From Ignavibacteria bacterium (GTDB lineage Bacteria > Bacteroidota > Ignavibacteria > Kapaibacteriales > Kapaibacteriaceae): a stretch of 64,000 nucleotides of DNA. Shown piece after piece: positions 26,102 to 34,481 of the stretch. The stretch covers positions 652,836 through 716,835 of the forward strand of contig JADJIQ010000001.1 in assembly GCA_016707005.1 (NCBI GenBank). Direction: 5' to 3'. Numbering within the stretch: position 1 is the stretch's first letter; each line of letters begins with the position of its first letter. A model generated the notes under the pieces. The model did no database searches and was not told where the DNA came from. It saw only the letters and a program-made list of their open reading frames with translations. The position numbers were made by a program, and so were the translations under genes.

Positions 26102-28071
26102 GCCCCCTCCAGCCAATACGTCTGCATTGTTCCTTTGCCCTTAACATCAATCGTACCCCGGGGAACAATAGTAAAGCTCCCCCTCTCTAGCGAAGCGTGA
26201 GAGAGGGGGCTGGGGGGTGAGTTCTTGTGATCGTTAAGCGCCTTTGCAAGCGCCTCGGACACGTGAATCTTTCCTGGTTCGCTTGTGCTCTCCATGCGTG
26301 ATGCCACATTCACCGTATCGCCCCATACATCGTATTGCATGCGCTGTGTGCCAAGCACGCCTGCAACCACGGGACCGCAATGGATGCCGATGCGGAACAT
26401 CACACGTTCTCCTGTATGTGGCCATACGAACTCGCTCGACATCATGGCCAAGGCGACATTCGCTATTCGCTGTGCCTCGACTACGCTCGGCATGACGTGT
26501 GCTGTTCGCTGTTCGCTGTTCTGTGTTCGCTGTTCTGTGTTCGCTGTTCCAAATGCCACGGCCATATACGAATCACCGATGGTCTTGATCTTCGTTACGT
26601 CGTGCTTGGCGCATATCCCATCGAATGATGAAAAGATGTTCTGTAGCAATTCGACAACAACGGTGGCATCGAGCTCACTTGAATGGGTCGTGAATCCAAC
26701 TACATCGATGAACAGGACTGATGCATTGTCGAAATGGTCGTTAACTGTTTCGCCCCTTGCCACTCTATCGGCGATGTGCTTGGGGAGGGTTGAGTGGAGA
26801 ACGGCCATGTGTTGCGCGTGTTCACGATCCTTGGCGTCGATCTCTCGCTGTTTGGCTTGCATGGCGAGCTTCGTTGTGGTCTCTTTTCCGTTGATCTCTT
26901 CGGTAATGCGTGTGAACTCGTTGTTGTGTTCTACGTAGGCGGCAAGGTTGTTTTGTTTGAGAGCGAGATCGCGCAGTGATTTGTGGATGTCAGCTGTCTT
27001 CGAACGAAGACCGAGTTCGAGTGCTTCTGCAAGTACATGATGCAGAGTAGTGGCAGCGTTATCGAGATCTCCGCTGCGCTCCTGCAGTGTTGCCCGACTC
27101 TGCTCACGACTGATGTGTGTAATTGGCTCGTCGATCTGCATTGCATCCATGGATTGAAGGAGTGTCAAGGCATCCGCATCCGAACCCATTCGAACGTAGG
27201 TCTCCAGTAGGCTACTCGTAACATGTGCCTGGCCATTTCGGTCTTCGATTTCCACAAAAAGTGCGAGTGCTCGATTGAAATGATCGAGTGCCGCCTGGAA
27301 GTTGCCAGCGGTTCCGTGAACATCGCCTAGGTTGCTCATTGCGTTAGCGATGCCGAGGCGGTCGCCAAGATCTTCATTGATGGCTAATGCACGATTGCAG
27401 TGCATCAGAGCCGCTGGGTTGTCGCCAGTGTTCATGTGCACGAGACCGATATTAGCCGTGACAAGTGCCACGCCGCTTAGATCTCCGAGCACTTCATAAA
27501 GTGCCAAGGCACGGTGGTAGTGATCTAGGGCAGCGGGGTAGTCGCAAGTGCTATTGTACACGTTGCCGATGTTGGCCGTCCCGATCGCCACGCCTTTATG
27601 GTTGTTTCGTGCTTCGTGGTAGGCCAGGGCTCGGTGGAAGTGACTCAGCGCCGTGGGGAAGTCGCCAATGTTCAGGTAAACGACACCGAGATTGCCCGTG
27701 ACGATCGCCACGCTTTGGTGGCTGCCGAGCTCTTCATGGAGAGCAAGCGCGCGGTGGTAGAACTCGATCGCGGAAGTGAGGTTGCCAGTGCCTTCGTGCA
27801 GAATGCCCATGTTACCCATGACAATTGCCATGTCTATGCGCTCGCCGAGTATTTCGTAGAGTGCTACGGCACGTTGAAACTGAATCAGCGCGAGTGAATA
27901 TTCACGCCGGACATAGAAAACCCAACCGCGAGATCGGCAAGCTAAAGCCTCGGACTGTTGCGTGGCGAGAGCGTCTAGTTCTGCAGAATAACGTAGCAGT
28001 GCCTCGACATCATTGTTGCTCGTTGCCTGTCGTGTGTCGGCTTGGATCTCTTCGAAGGTTCTACTGGACAT
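26098..28071 (-). CDS. TPR-adenylate cyclase, paralog 3, with in-frame repeat insertions
   Basis: 657 residues from ATG 28071 (MSSRTFEEIQ). TPR repeats of 40 residues span ~40-295, then a helical region and a charged linker (~395-420). The class III cyclase domain has D456, K496, D500, D581, N588 and R592, all needed for adenylate cyclase activity. Residues ~510-536 translate a degenerate satellite (NTEQRTQNSEQRT) and a P3 element (MPSVVEAQ); residues ~616-632 translate P1. The segment from the linker to the end is almost identical to paralog 2, suggesting recent duplication or gene conversion. It is upstream of and coupled to paralog 2. Confidence 0.9.
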   Translation of the reverse strand: MSSRTFEEIQADTRQATSNNDVEALLRYSAELDALATQQSEALACRSRGWVFYVRREYSLALIQFQRAVALYEILGERIDMAIVMGNMGILHEGTGNLTSAIEFYHRALALHEELGSHQSVAIVTGNLGVVYLNIGDFPTALSHFHRALAYHEARNNHKGVAIGTANIGNVYNSTCDYPAALDHYHRALALYEVLGDLSGVALVTANIGLVHMNTGDNPAALMHCNRALAINEDLGDRLGIANAMSNLGDVHGTAGNFQAALDHFNRALALFVEIEDRNGQAHVTSSLLETYVRMGSDADALTLLQSMDAMQIDEPITHISREQSRATLQERSGDLDNAATTLHHVLAEALELGLRSKTADIHKSLRDLALKQNNLAAYVEHNNEFTRITEEINGKETTTKLAMQAKQREIDAKDREHAQHMAVLHSTLPKHIADRVARGETVNDHFDNASVLFIDVVGFTTHSSELDATVVVELLQNIFSSFDGICAKHDVTKIKTIGDSYMAVAFGTANTEQRTQNSEQRTAHVMPSVVEAQRIANVALAMMSSEFVWPHTGERVMFRIGIHCGPVVAGVLGTQRMQYDVWGDTVNVASRMESTSEPGKIHVSEALAKALNDHKNSPPSPLSHASLERGSFTIVPRGTIDVKGKGTMQTYWLEGA

Positions 28072-28105
28072 AGAAAGGAAGTTACAGAGTTACGGAGATA
28101 CGGAG

Positions 28106-29893
28106 TTACTCCAGCCAGTAGGTCTGCATGGATCCTTTGCCCTTAACATCAACTGTACCTCGGGGAACAACCGTATAGCTCCCCCTCTCTAGCGAAGCGT
28201 GAGAGAGGGGGCTGGGGGGTGAGTTCTTGTGTTCATTAAGCGCATTTGCAAGCGCCTCGGAAACGTGAATCTTTCCTGGTTCGCTTGTGCTCTCCATGCG
28301 ACTCGCCACATTCACCGTATCGCCCCATACATCATACTGCAGACGTTGCGTGCCGATCACACCGGCAGTTGCCGGACCTATGTGGATGCCTCCACGGAAT
28401 TGGATGGGTTCACCATTGGGCCATGTGAACGCCCCTTTCATCACATCCAAGGCAACAGATGCCATTGAATGAGCATTTAAGGTTGTATCGGAATCACCTC
28501 GGAAGCACATGTACGAATCGCCCATGGTCTTGATTTTGATCACTTGATGAGTGTCACAGGTACCGTCGATCATACTGAAGATGTTGTCCAGCATTTTCAC
28601 CACATCGGTAGGGGGCAGGTGTGAGGTGTTGGAGGTGAAACCCACGATGTCAAGAAACATTACGGCAGCGTTATCGAAGTGATCACCGGAGACGTCTTCG
28701 CCGCGGATCATGCGGTCGGCAATGGACTTGGGGAGGGCACCGTAGAGCAGGGCGCGTTCTTTGTCCCGCGCACGTAACTCCGCTTCTACCTTCCGTTCAG
28801 CTTCCATCATGGCCATGCGTAGTGTAGCATCTTTGCCGCGGATCTCTTCGGTGATGCGCTGATACTCGTTGTTGTGCTCTATGTATCCTGCGAAGTCGTT
28901 TCGTTTTTGTGCGAGCTCGCGAAGCAATTCGTGAAAGTATGTTGATCTGGCGCGCAAGCCAGTCTTCATACTGATCGCCAGTGCCTCCAAGAGGTGATGA
29001 TGTGAGGCATCAAGATCATTACGATACTCAGCAAGTAAGGCACTATTGGCATGATGATACGCTCGTACACCCGGGTTGTTCATCAGCATTGCCGATTGTC
29101 GCTCTTGCAGATTCGCGGCATCGTCGTACCGCTCAAGCTTCACGAGCACAGCCACGATGTTGCCGATAACACGCACCACGCTGGCACGGTCGTCCAGTTG
29201 TTCATGGATCGTCAAGGCGCGCCGGAGATACTCCAGAGCTGTCGGGTTGTCACCAGTTCCCGAGTAGACATTGCCCATGTTGCCGGTGACGACGGCCACG
29301 CCAATGAGGTCACCCAGCTCCTCGTACATCGCCAGCGCGCGGCCGTCGTACTCCAACGCCGACGGGTAGTCGCCAATAGCCAGGTACACACTACCGATGT
29401 TGACAGTGATCCGGCACACGCCGCGGCGGTCGCCTATTTGTTCATACATCGCCAGCGCACGGCGGTTGTGCTCCAGCGCCGATGGATAGTCACCCGTGGC
29501 CTCGTACACACCGCCTATATTGCCGGTGACACTCGCCACGCCAGCATGATTACCGATCTCCTCAAACATCGCCAGAGCACGGTAGTAATGCTCAAGTGAG
29601 GACGGGTAGTCTCCGGTGCTATAGAGCACAATACCGATGTTGGCAGTGACGCGGGCCATGCCAGCACGATCGCCGAGTTCTTCATGCATAGTGAGCGAAT
29701 GGCGGTAGTACTCCAGAGCCGCTGTGTAGTTGCCGTCCAGATCTTCAGCGATGCCCAAGGCAATGTGTGCATGTGCCTTCGCGTGCGGTGTTCCTAGCGT
29801 TTGCATCTCAGAAGCCAGAGCTCGCAGTGATCGGATATCATTTCGGATATTGGCTTGACGTATCTCTTCTTTTATCTCTTCGAACGTTCTCAT
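28106..29893 (-). CDS. TPR-adenylate cyclase, paralog 4
   Basis: 595 residues from ATG 29893, which overlaps the TGA of the upstream cyclase remnant (ATGA). Five or more 40-residue TPRs span ~40-250, then a helical linker. The cyclase domain has D415, K455, D459, D521, N528 and R532. The loop after MGDSYMCFRG is short (about 20 residues) and lacks the satellite and P3 insertions of paralogs 2, 3 and 5, giving a natural uninserted reference. P1 is nevertheless present at ~556-572. The catalytic domain is the most divergent of the array, with MFLDIVGFTSNTSHLPPTDV in place of the SSELDAT type. Confidence 0.9.
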   Translation of the reverse strand: MRTFEEIKEEIRQANIRNDIRSLRALASEMQTLGTPHAKAHAHIALGIAEDLDGNYTAALEYYRHSLTMHEELGDRAGMARVTANIGIVLYSTGDYPSSLEHYYRALAMFEEIGNHAGVASVTGNIGGVYEATGDYPSALEHNRRALAMYEQIGDRRGVCRITVNIGSVYLAIGDYPSALEYDGRALAMYEELGDLIGVAVVTGNMGNVYSGTGDNPTALEYLRRALTIHEQLDDRASVVRVIGNIVAVLVKLERYDDAANLQERQSAMLMNNPGVRAYHHANSALLAEYRNDLDASHHHLLEALAISMKTGLRARSTYFHELLRELAQKRNDFAGYIEHNNEYQRITEEIRGKDATLRMAMMEAERKVEAELRARDKERALLYGALPKSIADRMIRGEDVSGDHFDNAAVMFLDIVGFTSNTSHLPPTDVVKMLDNIFSMIDGTCDTHQVIKIKTMGDSYMCFRGDSDTTLNAHSMASVALDVMKGAFTWPNGEPIQFRGGIHIGPATAGVIGTQRLQYDVWGDTVNVASRMESTSEPGKIHVSEALANALNEHKNSPPSPLSHASLERGSYTVVPRGTVDVKGKGSMQTYWLE

Positions 29894-30036
29894 GAGGTTT
29901 GCTCCAGCCAATACGTCTGCATCATACCCTTTCCTTTAACGTCAACTGTACCCCGTGGAACAACCGTATAGCTCCCCCTCTCTAGCGAAGCGTGAAAGAG
30001 GGGGCTGGGGGGTGAGTTCTTGTGGTCAACAAGCAC
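29890..30036 (-). pseudogene. 3' remnant of a lost TPR-adenylate cyclase
   Basis: The minus strand encodes only the last ~45 residues of a cyclase paralog (HKNSPPSPLFHASLERGS, then YTVVPRGTVDVKGKGMMQTY and LEQTS). The P1 element is included. Upstream, similarity stops abruptly at about 30036 and an unrelated oxidoreductase gene begins. This is what remains after deletion of the rest of a further array member. Its stop still overlaps the start of paralog 4, as between intact neighbours. Confidence 0.8.
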
Positions 30037-30089
30037 AATTGTTGCTCCGTTAACACTCAATTTACACCGTTCAACCGTGGCAAGTCCCA

Positions 30090-30680
30090 CTACGCAGCAA
30101 CGATCTCGTCGTTGTTGATAACGCGGACTCCCGGATGTGGGTTCTTCGCCGACTCCACCATGACCCGTGCTACATCCCGTACATGGACGGCCTGCCACTT
30201 CTTTGGGATAAGGGGCGAAAAAACGCGCATGAGAACGCTGGCGATCTTCTCTCCAATACGCTTCTCTTTGCGATCACCTAGAAGCAAGGACGGGTGTACG
30301 ATCGTCACATGGGGATAGCCAATTGTCCGAAGTTCGGCCTCCATCTCACCCTTTACGCGGTTGTAGAATATCCGCGACGTTGCGTCGGCTCCCATCGCAC
30401 TCACAATGATGAAATGCTGAGCCCCCTTCTCAAGAGCAGCGCGGGCAATGCGAATGGGCAGACGCTGGTCTACTTCGCGAAATGCATCTTCTGAACCGGC
30501 AACCTTGATCGTTGTGCCGAGACAACAGAACACAACGTCGCAATGGAGGGTAGGGGGCAGGGGAGCCGCCAATTCAACCCGTCCAAGCGCCGTGACGGCT
30601 GTGAAGGATGAGTCAGACCTGAGCTGAAGTACGAGTTCCGTCCCTACAAGACCGGAACCACCGAGAACGAGTGCATTCAT
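30090..30680 (-). CDS. NAD(P)-binding oxidoreductase, HTATIP2/YbjT-like
   Basis: 196 residues, short for the family. The Rossmann start NALVLGGSGLVGTELVLQL has the GGSGLVG loop; VVFCCLGTTIKVAGSEDAFR and HFIIVSAMGADATSRIFYNR, followed by VKGEME, are characteristic of the HTATIP2-like atypical short-chain dehydrogenases, with Y and K in the expected YxxxK-like spacing. The function is not known with any precision. It interrupts the cyclase array between the remnant and paralog 5. Confidence 0.85.
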   Translation of the reverse strand: MNALVLGGSGLVGTELVLQLRSDSSFTAVTALGRVELAAPLPPTLHCDVVFCCLGTTIKVAGSEDAFREVDQRLPIRIARAALEKGAQHFIIVSAMGADATSRIFYNRVKGEMEAELRTIGYPHVTIVHPSLLLGDRKEKRIGEKIASVLMRVFSPLIPKKWQAVHVRDVARVMVESAKNPHPGVRVINNDEIVAA

Positions 30681-30699
30681 GCAACGAAGATAGCACCCA

Positions 30700-32679
30700 T
30701 CATTCCAGCCAGTACGTCTTCATCGTACCCTTCCCTTTAACATCAACCTCGCCACGGGGAACAACCGTGTGGCTCCCCCTCTCTAGCGAAGCGTGAGAAA
30801 GGGGGTCGGGGGGTGAGTTCTTGTGTTCGTTGAGCGCCTTTGCAAGCGCTTCAGAGATATGGATACGTCCGGGTTCAGAAGAGCTCTCCATCCTGCTCGC
30901 AACGTTTACGGTATCGCCCCATACATCGTACTGCATGCGCTCAGTGCCTAGCACACCGGCAACCACCGGACCGCAATGGATGCCGATCCGGAACCTCACA
31001 CGCTCTCCGGTGTGTGGCCACATAAACTCGCTCGCCATCATCGCCCGCGCAACATTCGCTATTCGCTGTTCGCTATTCGCTATTTGTTGTGCCTCGACTA
31101 CGCTCGGCATGACTTTCGCTATTTGATTCGCTATTCGCTGCTCGCTATTCGCTATTTGAAATGCAACTGCCATATACGAATCACCAATGGTCTTGATCTT
31201 GGTTACGTCGTTGTTGGCGCATATCGAATCGAATGACGTAAAGATGTTCTGCAGAAGCTCGACGACGATGGTGGCGTCGAGCTCACTTGAATGGGTGGTG
31301 AAGCCAACTACATCAAGGAACAGAACCGATGCGTTATCGAACTGGTCGTTAACCACCTCGCCCCTTGCCACTCTATCGGCGATGTGTTTGGGGAGGGTGG
31401 AGTGGAGAACAGCCATGTGTTTCTCATGTTCCTTTTCACGGGCATCGATCTCGCGTTGTTTTTCCGCCATGGCGAGTTTGACGGAGATGTCTCTGCCGGA
31501 GATCTCCTCCGCAAGCCTGGTGTAGCGTTCGTTGAAATCGATGTAGCCGGGGAAGTCACCCTGCTTTTGCGAGAGATCACGCAGATGTAGGAGAATGGTT
31601 GCTTCTTCCTTTCTCAGTTGATGCTCGGCTGCAAGATTCAATGCGTCAAGGAGAAGGGTTCGTGCCTCGTGGTGGTGCTGCGCTTCTACGGCGAGCAGTG
31701 CTTGGCCAATGTGATACCGGATAGCAGTGCTCGGTTCCGTGATGACGAATGTGCGCAGGTCCTCAACAACGACTGCAGCTTCGGTGTAGTTCTCGTCATC
31801 AATCAAGATCAAGAGGAGATTGGCGGTAATGTCGGCAAGTACGGCATGGTCTCCGATCTCTCGGTAGACATCAAGCGATTTGTTGAGCCACTCTATCGCA
31901 CTGGTATTGTCTCCGGATGCATGCAACGTGTTGCCCAAATTGCTCATCACATTGGCTTGTCCATTTCGTGTACCGTTTGTTGTATGTAATTCCAGAGATC
32001 GATGGAAGTACGCACATGCTTCTGTTGAATTCCCCATGGAGCTATGGATGTTGCCGATGTTGCCGTACACGGCGGCAAGCCCGAAGGTATCTCCATTGAG
32101 CTCATAGATAGAAAGGGCGCGATAGTAATACGACAAAGCCTCGACATATGCCGCTGTTGCATTGTACACAGCGCCAATGTTGCAAAAGGCCATCGCCGTT
32201 CCACGATCGTCACCACATGAATGATAGTGTCCAAGCGCCTTTGTGTACCATTCCAACGCCTCATCAAAACGTCCAGCATCCTTGTGGACAAGCCCGATAC
32301 TGTTTGATGCGCGCGCTACGCCATTCATATCGTTGCGCTGCAAGTGGATGGCAAGCGCTTCATTGTGTGCCGTGAGCGCCTCATTTGGTCGACCCAAGAA
32401 ATACGAGGCACTCCCAATATTCCCAAGTGTCGCAGCAATACCCGCTTGATCGTCCAAGGACAGGTACCCAGCATGGGCACGCTGATAGTGACGAAGCGCA
32501 AGGGAAAAGTCAGATTCGATATACGCCGACTGCCCAAGTGCACGATACGCCAGAGCCTCAGACTCGGAGGTGGACATCGCCAACAACTCCTCACTCAGAT
32601 ATCTGAGCTCTTGCGTATCACTCTTGCGCGCAGCAACAGCAACCGCTGCCGAGAGTTCTTCATATGAGCGACTGGTCAT
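30700..32679 (-). CDS. TPR-adenylate cyclase, paralog 5, with in-frame repeat insertions
   Basis: 659 residues from ATG 32679 (MTSRSYEELS). The TPRs (~40-290) are more divergent than in the other copies. The cyclase domain has D456, K496, D500, D585, N592 and R596. Residues ~508-542 translate satellite units (IANSEQR, QIANSEQRIAN) on both sides of a P3 element (MPSVVEAQ); residues ~621-636 translate P1 with one change (PPDPLSH). Upstream of the start is a GTTACGGA satellite and the second cyclase remnant. Confidence 0.9.
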   Translation of the reverse strand: MTSRSYEELSAAVAVAARKSDTQELRYLSEELLAMSTSESEALAYRALGQSAYIESDFSLALRHYQRAHAGYLSLDDQAGIAATLGNIGSASYFLGRPNEALTAHNEALAIHLQRNDMNGVARASNSIGLVHKDAGRFDEALEWYTKALGHYHSCGDDRGTAMAFCNIGAVYNATAAYVEALSYYYRALSIYELNGDTFGLAAVYGNIGNIHSSMGNSTEACAYFHRSLELHTTNGTRNGQANVMSNLGNTLHASGDNTSAIEWLNKSLDVYREIGDHAVLADITANLLLILIDDENYTEAAVVVEDLRTFVITEPSTAIRYHIGQALLAVEAQHHHEARTLLLDALNLAAEHQLRKEEATILLHLRDLSQKQGDFPGYIDFNERYTRLAEEISGRDISVKLAMAEKQREIDAREKEHEKHMAVLHSTLPKHIADRVARGEVVNDQFDNASVLFLDVVGFTTHSSELDATIVVELLQNIFTSFDSICANNDVTKIKTIGDSYMAVAFQIANSEQRIANQIAKVMPSVVEAQQIANSEQRIANVARAMMASEFMWPHTGERVRFRIGIHCGPVVAGVLGTERMQYDVWGDTVNVASRMESSSEPGRIHISEALAKALNEHKNSPPDPLSHASLERGSHTVVPRGEVDVKGKGTMKTYWLE

Positions 32680-32720
32680 GAGGGAAGTTACAGAGTTACG
32701 GAGTTACCTAGTTACAGAGT

Positions 32721-32862
32721 TACTCCGGACAGTACGTCCTCATCCTTCCTTGGTAACTGACATCAGGCGAGTCATGGAAAGTGTATGTATGGCTCCCCCT
32801 CTAGCGAAGCGTGAGTTCTTGTGCTCGTTGAGCGCCTTCTTTAAGCGCCTTCTTTAAGCGCC
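32721..32862 (-). pseudogene. Second, strongly decayed cyclase 3' remnant
   Basis: On the minus strand the order of elements is that of a cyclase 3' end: a segment like GAGCACAAGAACTC, a shortened P1 element, a diverged middle, and MRTYCPE at the end where intact copies have MKTYWLE. Frames are broken, and a 13-base piece (TTCTTTAAGCGCC) is repeated at the right end. It appears older than the remnant at 29890-30036. Confidence 0.7.
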
Positions 32863-32865
32863 TTT

Positions 32866-32934
32866 CAAGATTCGCTATTCGCTATTCGCTATTCGCTATT
32901 CGCTATTCGCTATTCGCTATTCGCTATTCGCTGT
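32866..32934. repeat. 7-base TTCGCTA satellite
   Basis: Nine units of ATTCGCT (the reverse complement of AGCGAAT), the same heptamer found in the composite array at 9003-9492 and inside cyclases 2, 3 and 5. The DinB-like gene ends exactly where the satellite ends. Confidence 0.8.
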
Positions 32935-33432
32935 TCACCTGATCCCGCGTCCAACCCACGTTACCCCAACATCATACCGTGTGCGTAATCTTCCGCAGAG
33001 CTGACCTACGTGATGCTGCAGATGGCGGATGCTATACATGTGGAGCTCTAGGCGCGCACATGGTAGCCACGGGAATCCGCTCGGGGCTTCGAGATCATCT
33101 TCTTCAACACGCGGCTGCACGATCTCGAGAACGTAGGTGATGAAGTCTTGTAACTCGGCCTTAGTGTAAGGGGCGATGAGCGACGCGGGGTCTGCCTGGT
33201 TTGCAGGGATCGGCAGTATGACATGCGCGCCGGAACGTACACCCGACCAAAACACGGTGCTCGTAGTGTCGGGATAGAGATAGTAGTTGGTCCACGCAAG
33301 GGCATGATACATCACATGCCACACGGGCTGAACTTCGGATGAATCATTCCATCCATCGTCAGAACACACTGTAATGATCTCTCGACACATCTCAAGAGCA
33401 GCGATGTACTGAGACTGTAGGGTCCGCTTCAT
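32935..33432 (-). CDS. DinB-like superfamily protein
   Basis: 165 residues. The four-helix-bundle metal-binding pattern of DinB/YfiT proteins is visible: VWHVMYHALAWTNYYLYPD near residue 37 and MYSIRHLQHHVGQLCGRLR near 131, supplying histidines for a metal site. Members include thiol-dependent transferases; the substrate is unknown. The start overlaps the stop of the korB C-terminal piece by four bases (ATGA), so it is in the kor transcript. The gene ends at the edge of the satellite and may have an altered C-terminus. Confidence 0.75.
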   Translation of the reverse strand: MKRTLQSQYIAALEMCREIITVCSDDGWNDSSEVQPVWHVMYHALAWTNYYLYPDTTSTVFWSGVRSGAHVILPIPANQADPASLIAPYTKAELQDFITYVLEIVQPRVEEDDLEAPSGFPWLPCARLELHMYSIRHLQHHVGQLCGRLRTRYDVGVTWVGRGIR

Positions 33433-33773
33433 CGCAACCCCGCGTTGATCTCCTCAAGTCTCGTCTTGCCCGGACAAAGCTCATCTTCCTTGAGAGTATT
33501 CAGGGGGCGATCACTGGTATTCAACACGTGATGGAGTTCTGTATCGGTAGGACCGTAATAGATGAGCCCCGTAAGAACCTTTGCATCATTGCGTGCATGT
33601 TGCAATGCTTGAATGGCACTCATTCTGTTGCTCGGATCCCAGCCTTCGGCAAGCTTGTGCAGATGAACGAGTGAACCATCATGAAGGGTGATGGCAGCAT
33701 CGGTGCCGGCGTCGTAGTTGGCCGTGATCTCGGTCTGCATGGGCACGAAGTCCATGGTTGAGGTGGCAGCCAT
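33429..33773 (-). CDS. KorB C-terminal piece, separated by an in-frame stop
   Basis: 114 residues if translation restarts at ATG 33773, for which no ribosome-binding site is visible. The sequence (MQTEITANYDAGTDAAITLH, then NRMSAIQALQHARNDAKVLT and ending ELCPGKTRLEEINAGLR) is the C-terminal part of 2-oxoacid:ferredoxin oxidoreductase beta subunits of this type. The frame is continuous with the upstream piece: GSTKS, TAA, then DYVRQHM. So this is the end of korB and not an independent gene, whether made by readthrough, restart or not at all. Confidence 0.8.
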   Translation of the reverse strand: MAATSTMDFVPMQTEITANYDAGTDAAITLHDGSLVHLHKLAEGWDPSNRMSAIQALQHARNDAKVLTGLIYYGPTDTELHHVLNTSDRPLNTLKEDELCPGKTRLEEINAGLR

Positions 33774-33791
33774 GTGCTGACGGACGTAGTC

Positions 33792-34481
33792 TTAGCTCTT
33801 CGTTGAGCCGACGTTGTTGTTGAAGGTCACACACGGACTGATCACGTTCAAGAAGGCGAATCCCTTGTGATTCATCGCGGCCTTGATGAGCGGAATGAGC
33901 TGGGTCTTGTCACCACTGAAACTCTGGCCAACAAAGGTTGCACCGAGTTCTAGGGCAAGTCCGCAGAGATCGATCGACTCAAACGGGTTCACGGATCCGG
34001 CCTTGCTCTTTGAACCGCGGTCGGCAGTGGCACTGTCCTGACCCTTGGTTAATCCGTAACAGCCGTTGTTCATCACGATGTAGACCATGTTGAGGTTACG
34101 TCGCACGGCATGGACGAACTGACCCATACCAATGGATGCTGTGTCACCATCACCGGACACACCAAGGTAGATGAGATCACGGTTGGCAAGGTTGGCACCG
34201 GTGGCTACAGATGGCATACGTCCGTGCACGGTATTGAAACCGTGTGACTGACCAAGGAAGTAGGCCGGAGTCTTGGAAGAACATCCGATGCCGGAGAGTT
34301 TAGCAACCTTGTGCGGCTCGATGTTCATCTCAAAGCAGGCCTGCACAATGGCAGCACTGATACTGTCGTGACCACATCCGGCGCACAAGGTAGAGAGCGA
34401 CCCTTCGTAGTCGCTGGCCGTGTAGCCCAGGTCATTCGTTGGAAGAAGTGGATGACGGAATTTGGGGCGTACGTAGCTCAT
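33792..34481 (-). CDS. korB: 2-oxoglutarate:ferredoxin oxidoreductase, beta subunit (truncated by TAA)
   Basis: 229 residues of the thiamine diphosphate-binding subunit. LCAGCGHDS (~32-40) holds the conserved CxxCGH, GVSGDGDTASIGMGQ is the GDG cofactor motif, and MNNGCYGLTKGQ the following NN motif; ISPCVTFNN closes the domain. With KorA it oxidises 2-oxoglutarate (or a related 2-oxoacid) and reduces ferredoxin, working in the TCA cycle or reversibly in CO2 fixation. The TAA at 33792-33794 falls where relatives have a tyrosine codon (GSTKSY), and the rest of the subunit continues in frame. The start overlaps the korA stop by four bases. Confidence 0.9.
   Translation of the reverse strand: MSYVRPKFRHPLLPTNDLGYTASDYEGSLSTLCAGCGHDSISAAIVQACFEMNIEPHKVAKLSGIGCSSKTPAYFLGQSHGFNTVHGRMPSVATGANLANRDLIYLGVSGDGDTASIGMGQFVHAVRRNLNMVYIVMNNGCYGLTKGQDSATADRGSKSKAGSVNPFESIDLCGLALELGATFVGQSFSGDKTQLIPLIKAAMNHKGFAFLNVISPCVTFNNNVGSTKS

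Noticed and set aside
25172..29599. Long plus-strand frames opposite the cyclase TPR regions
   Set aside because: They mirror the 120-base repeats of the cyclase genes and contain no domain; the minus-strand proteins have full catalytic motifs.
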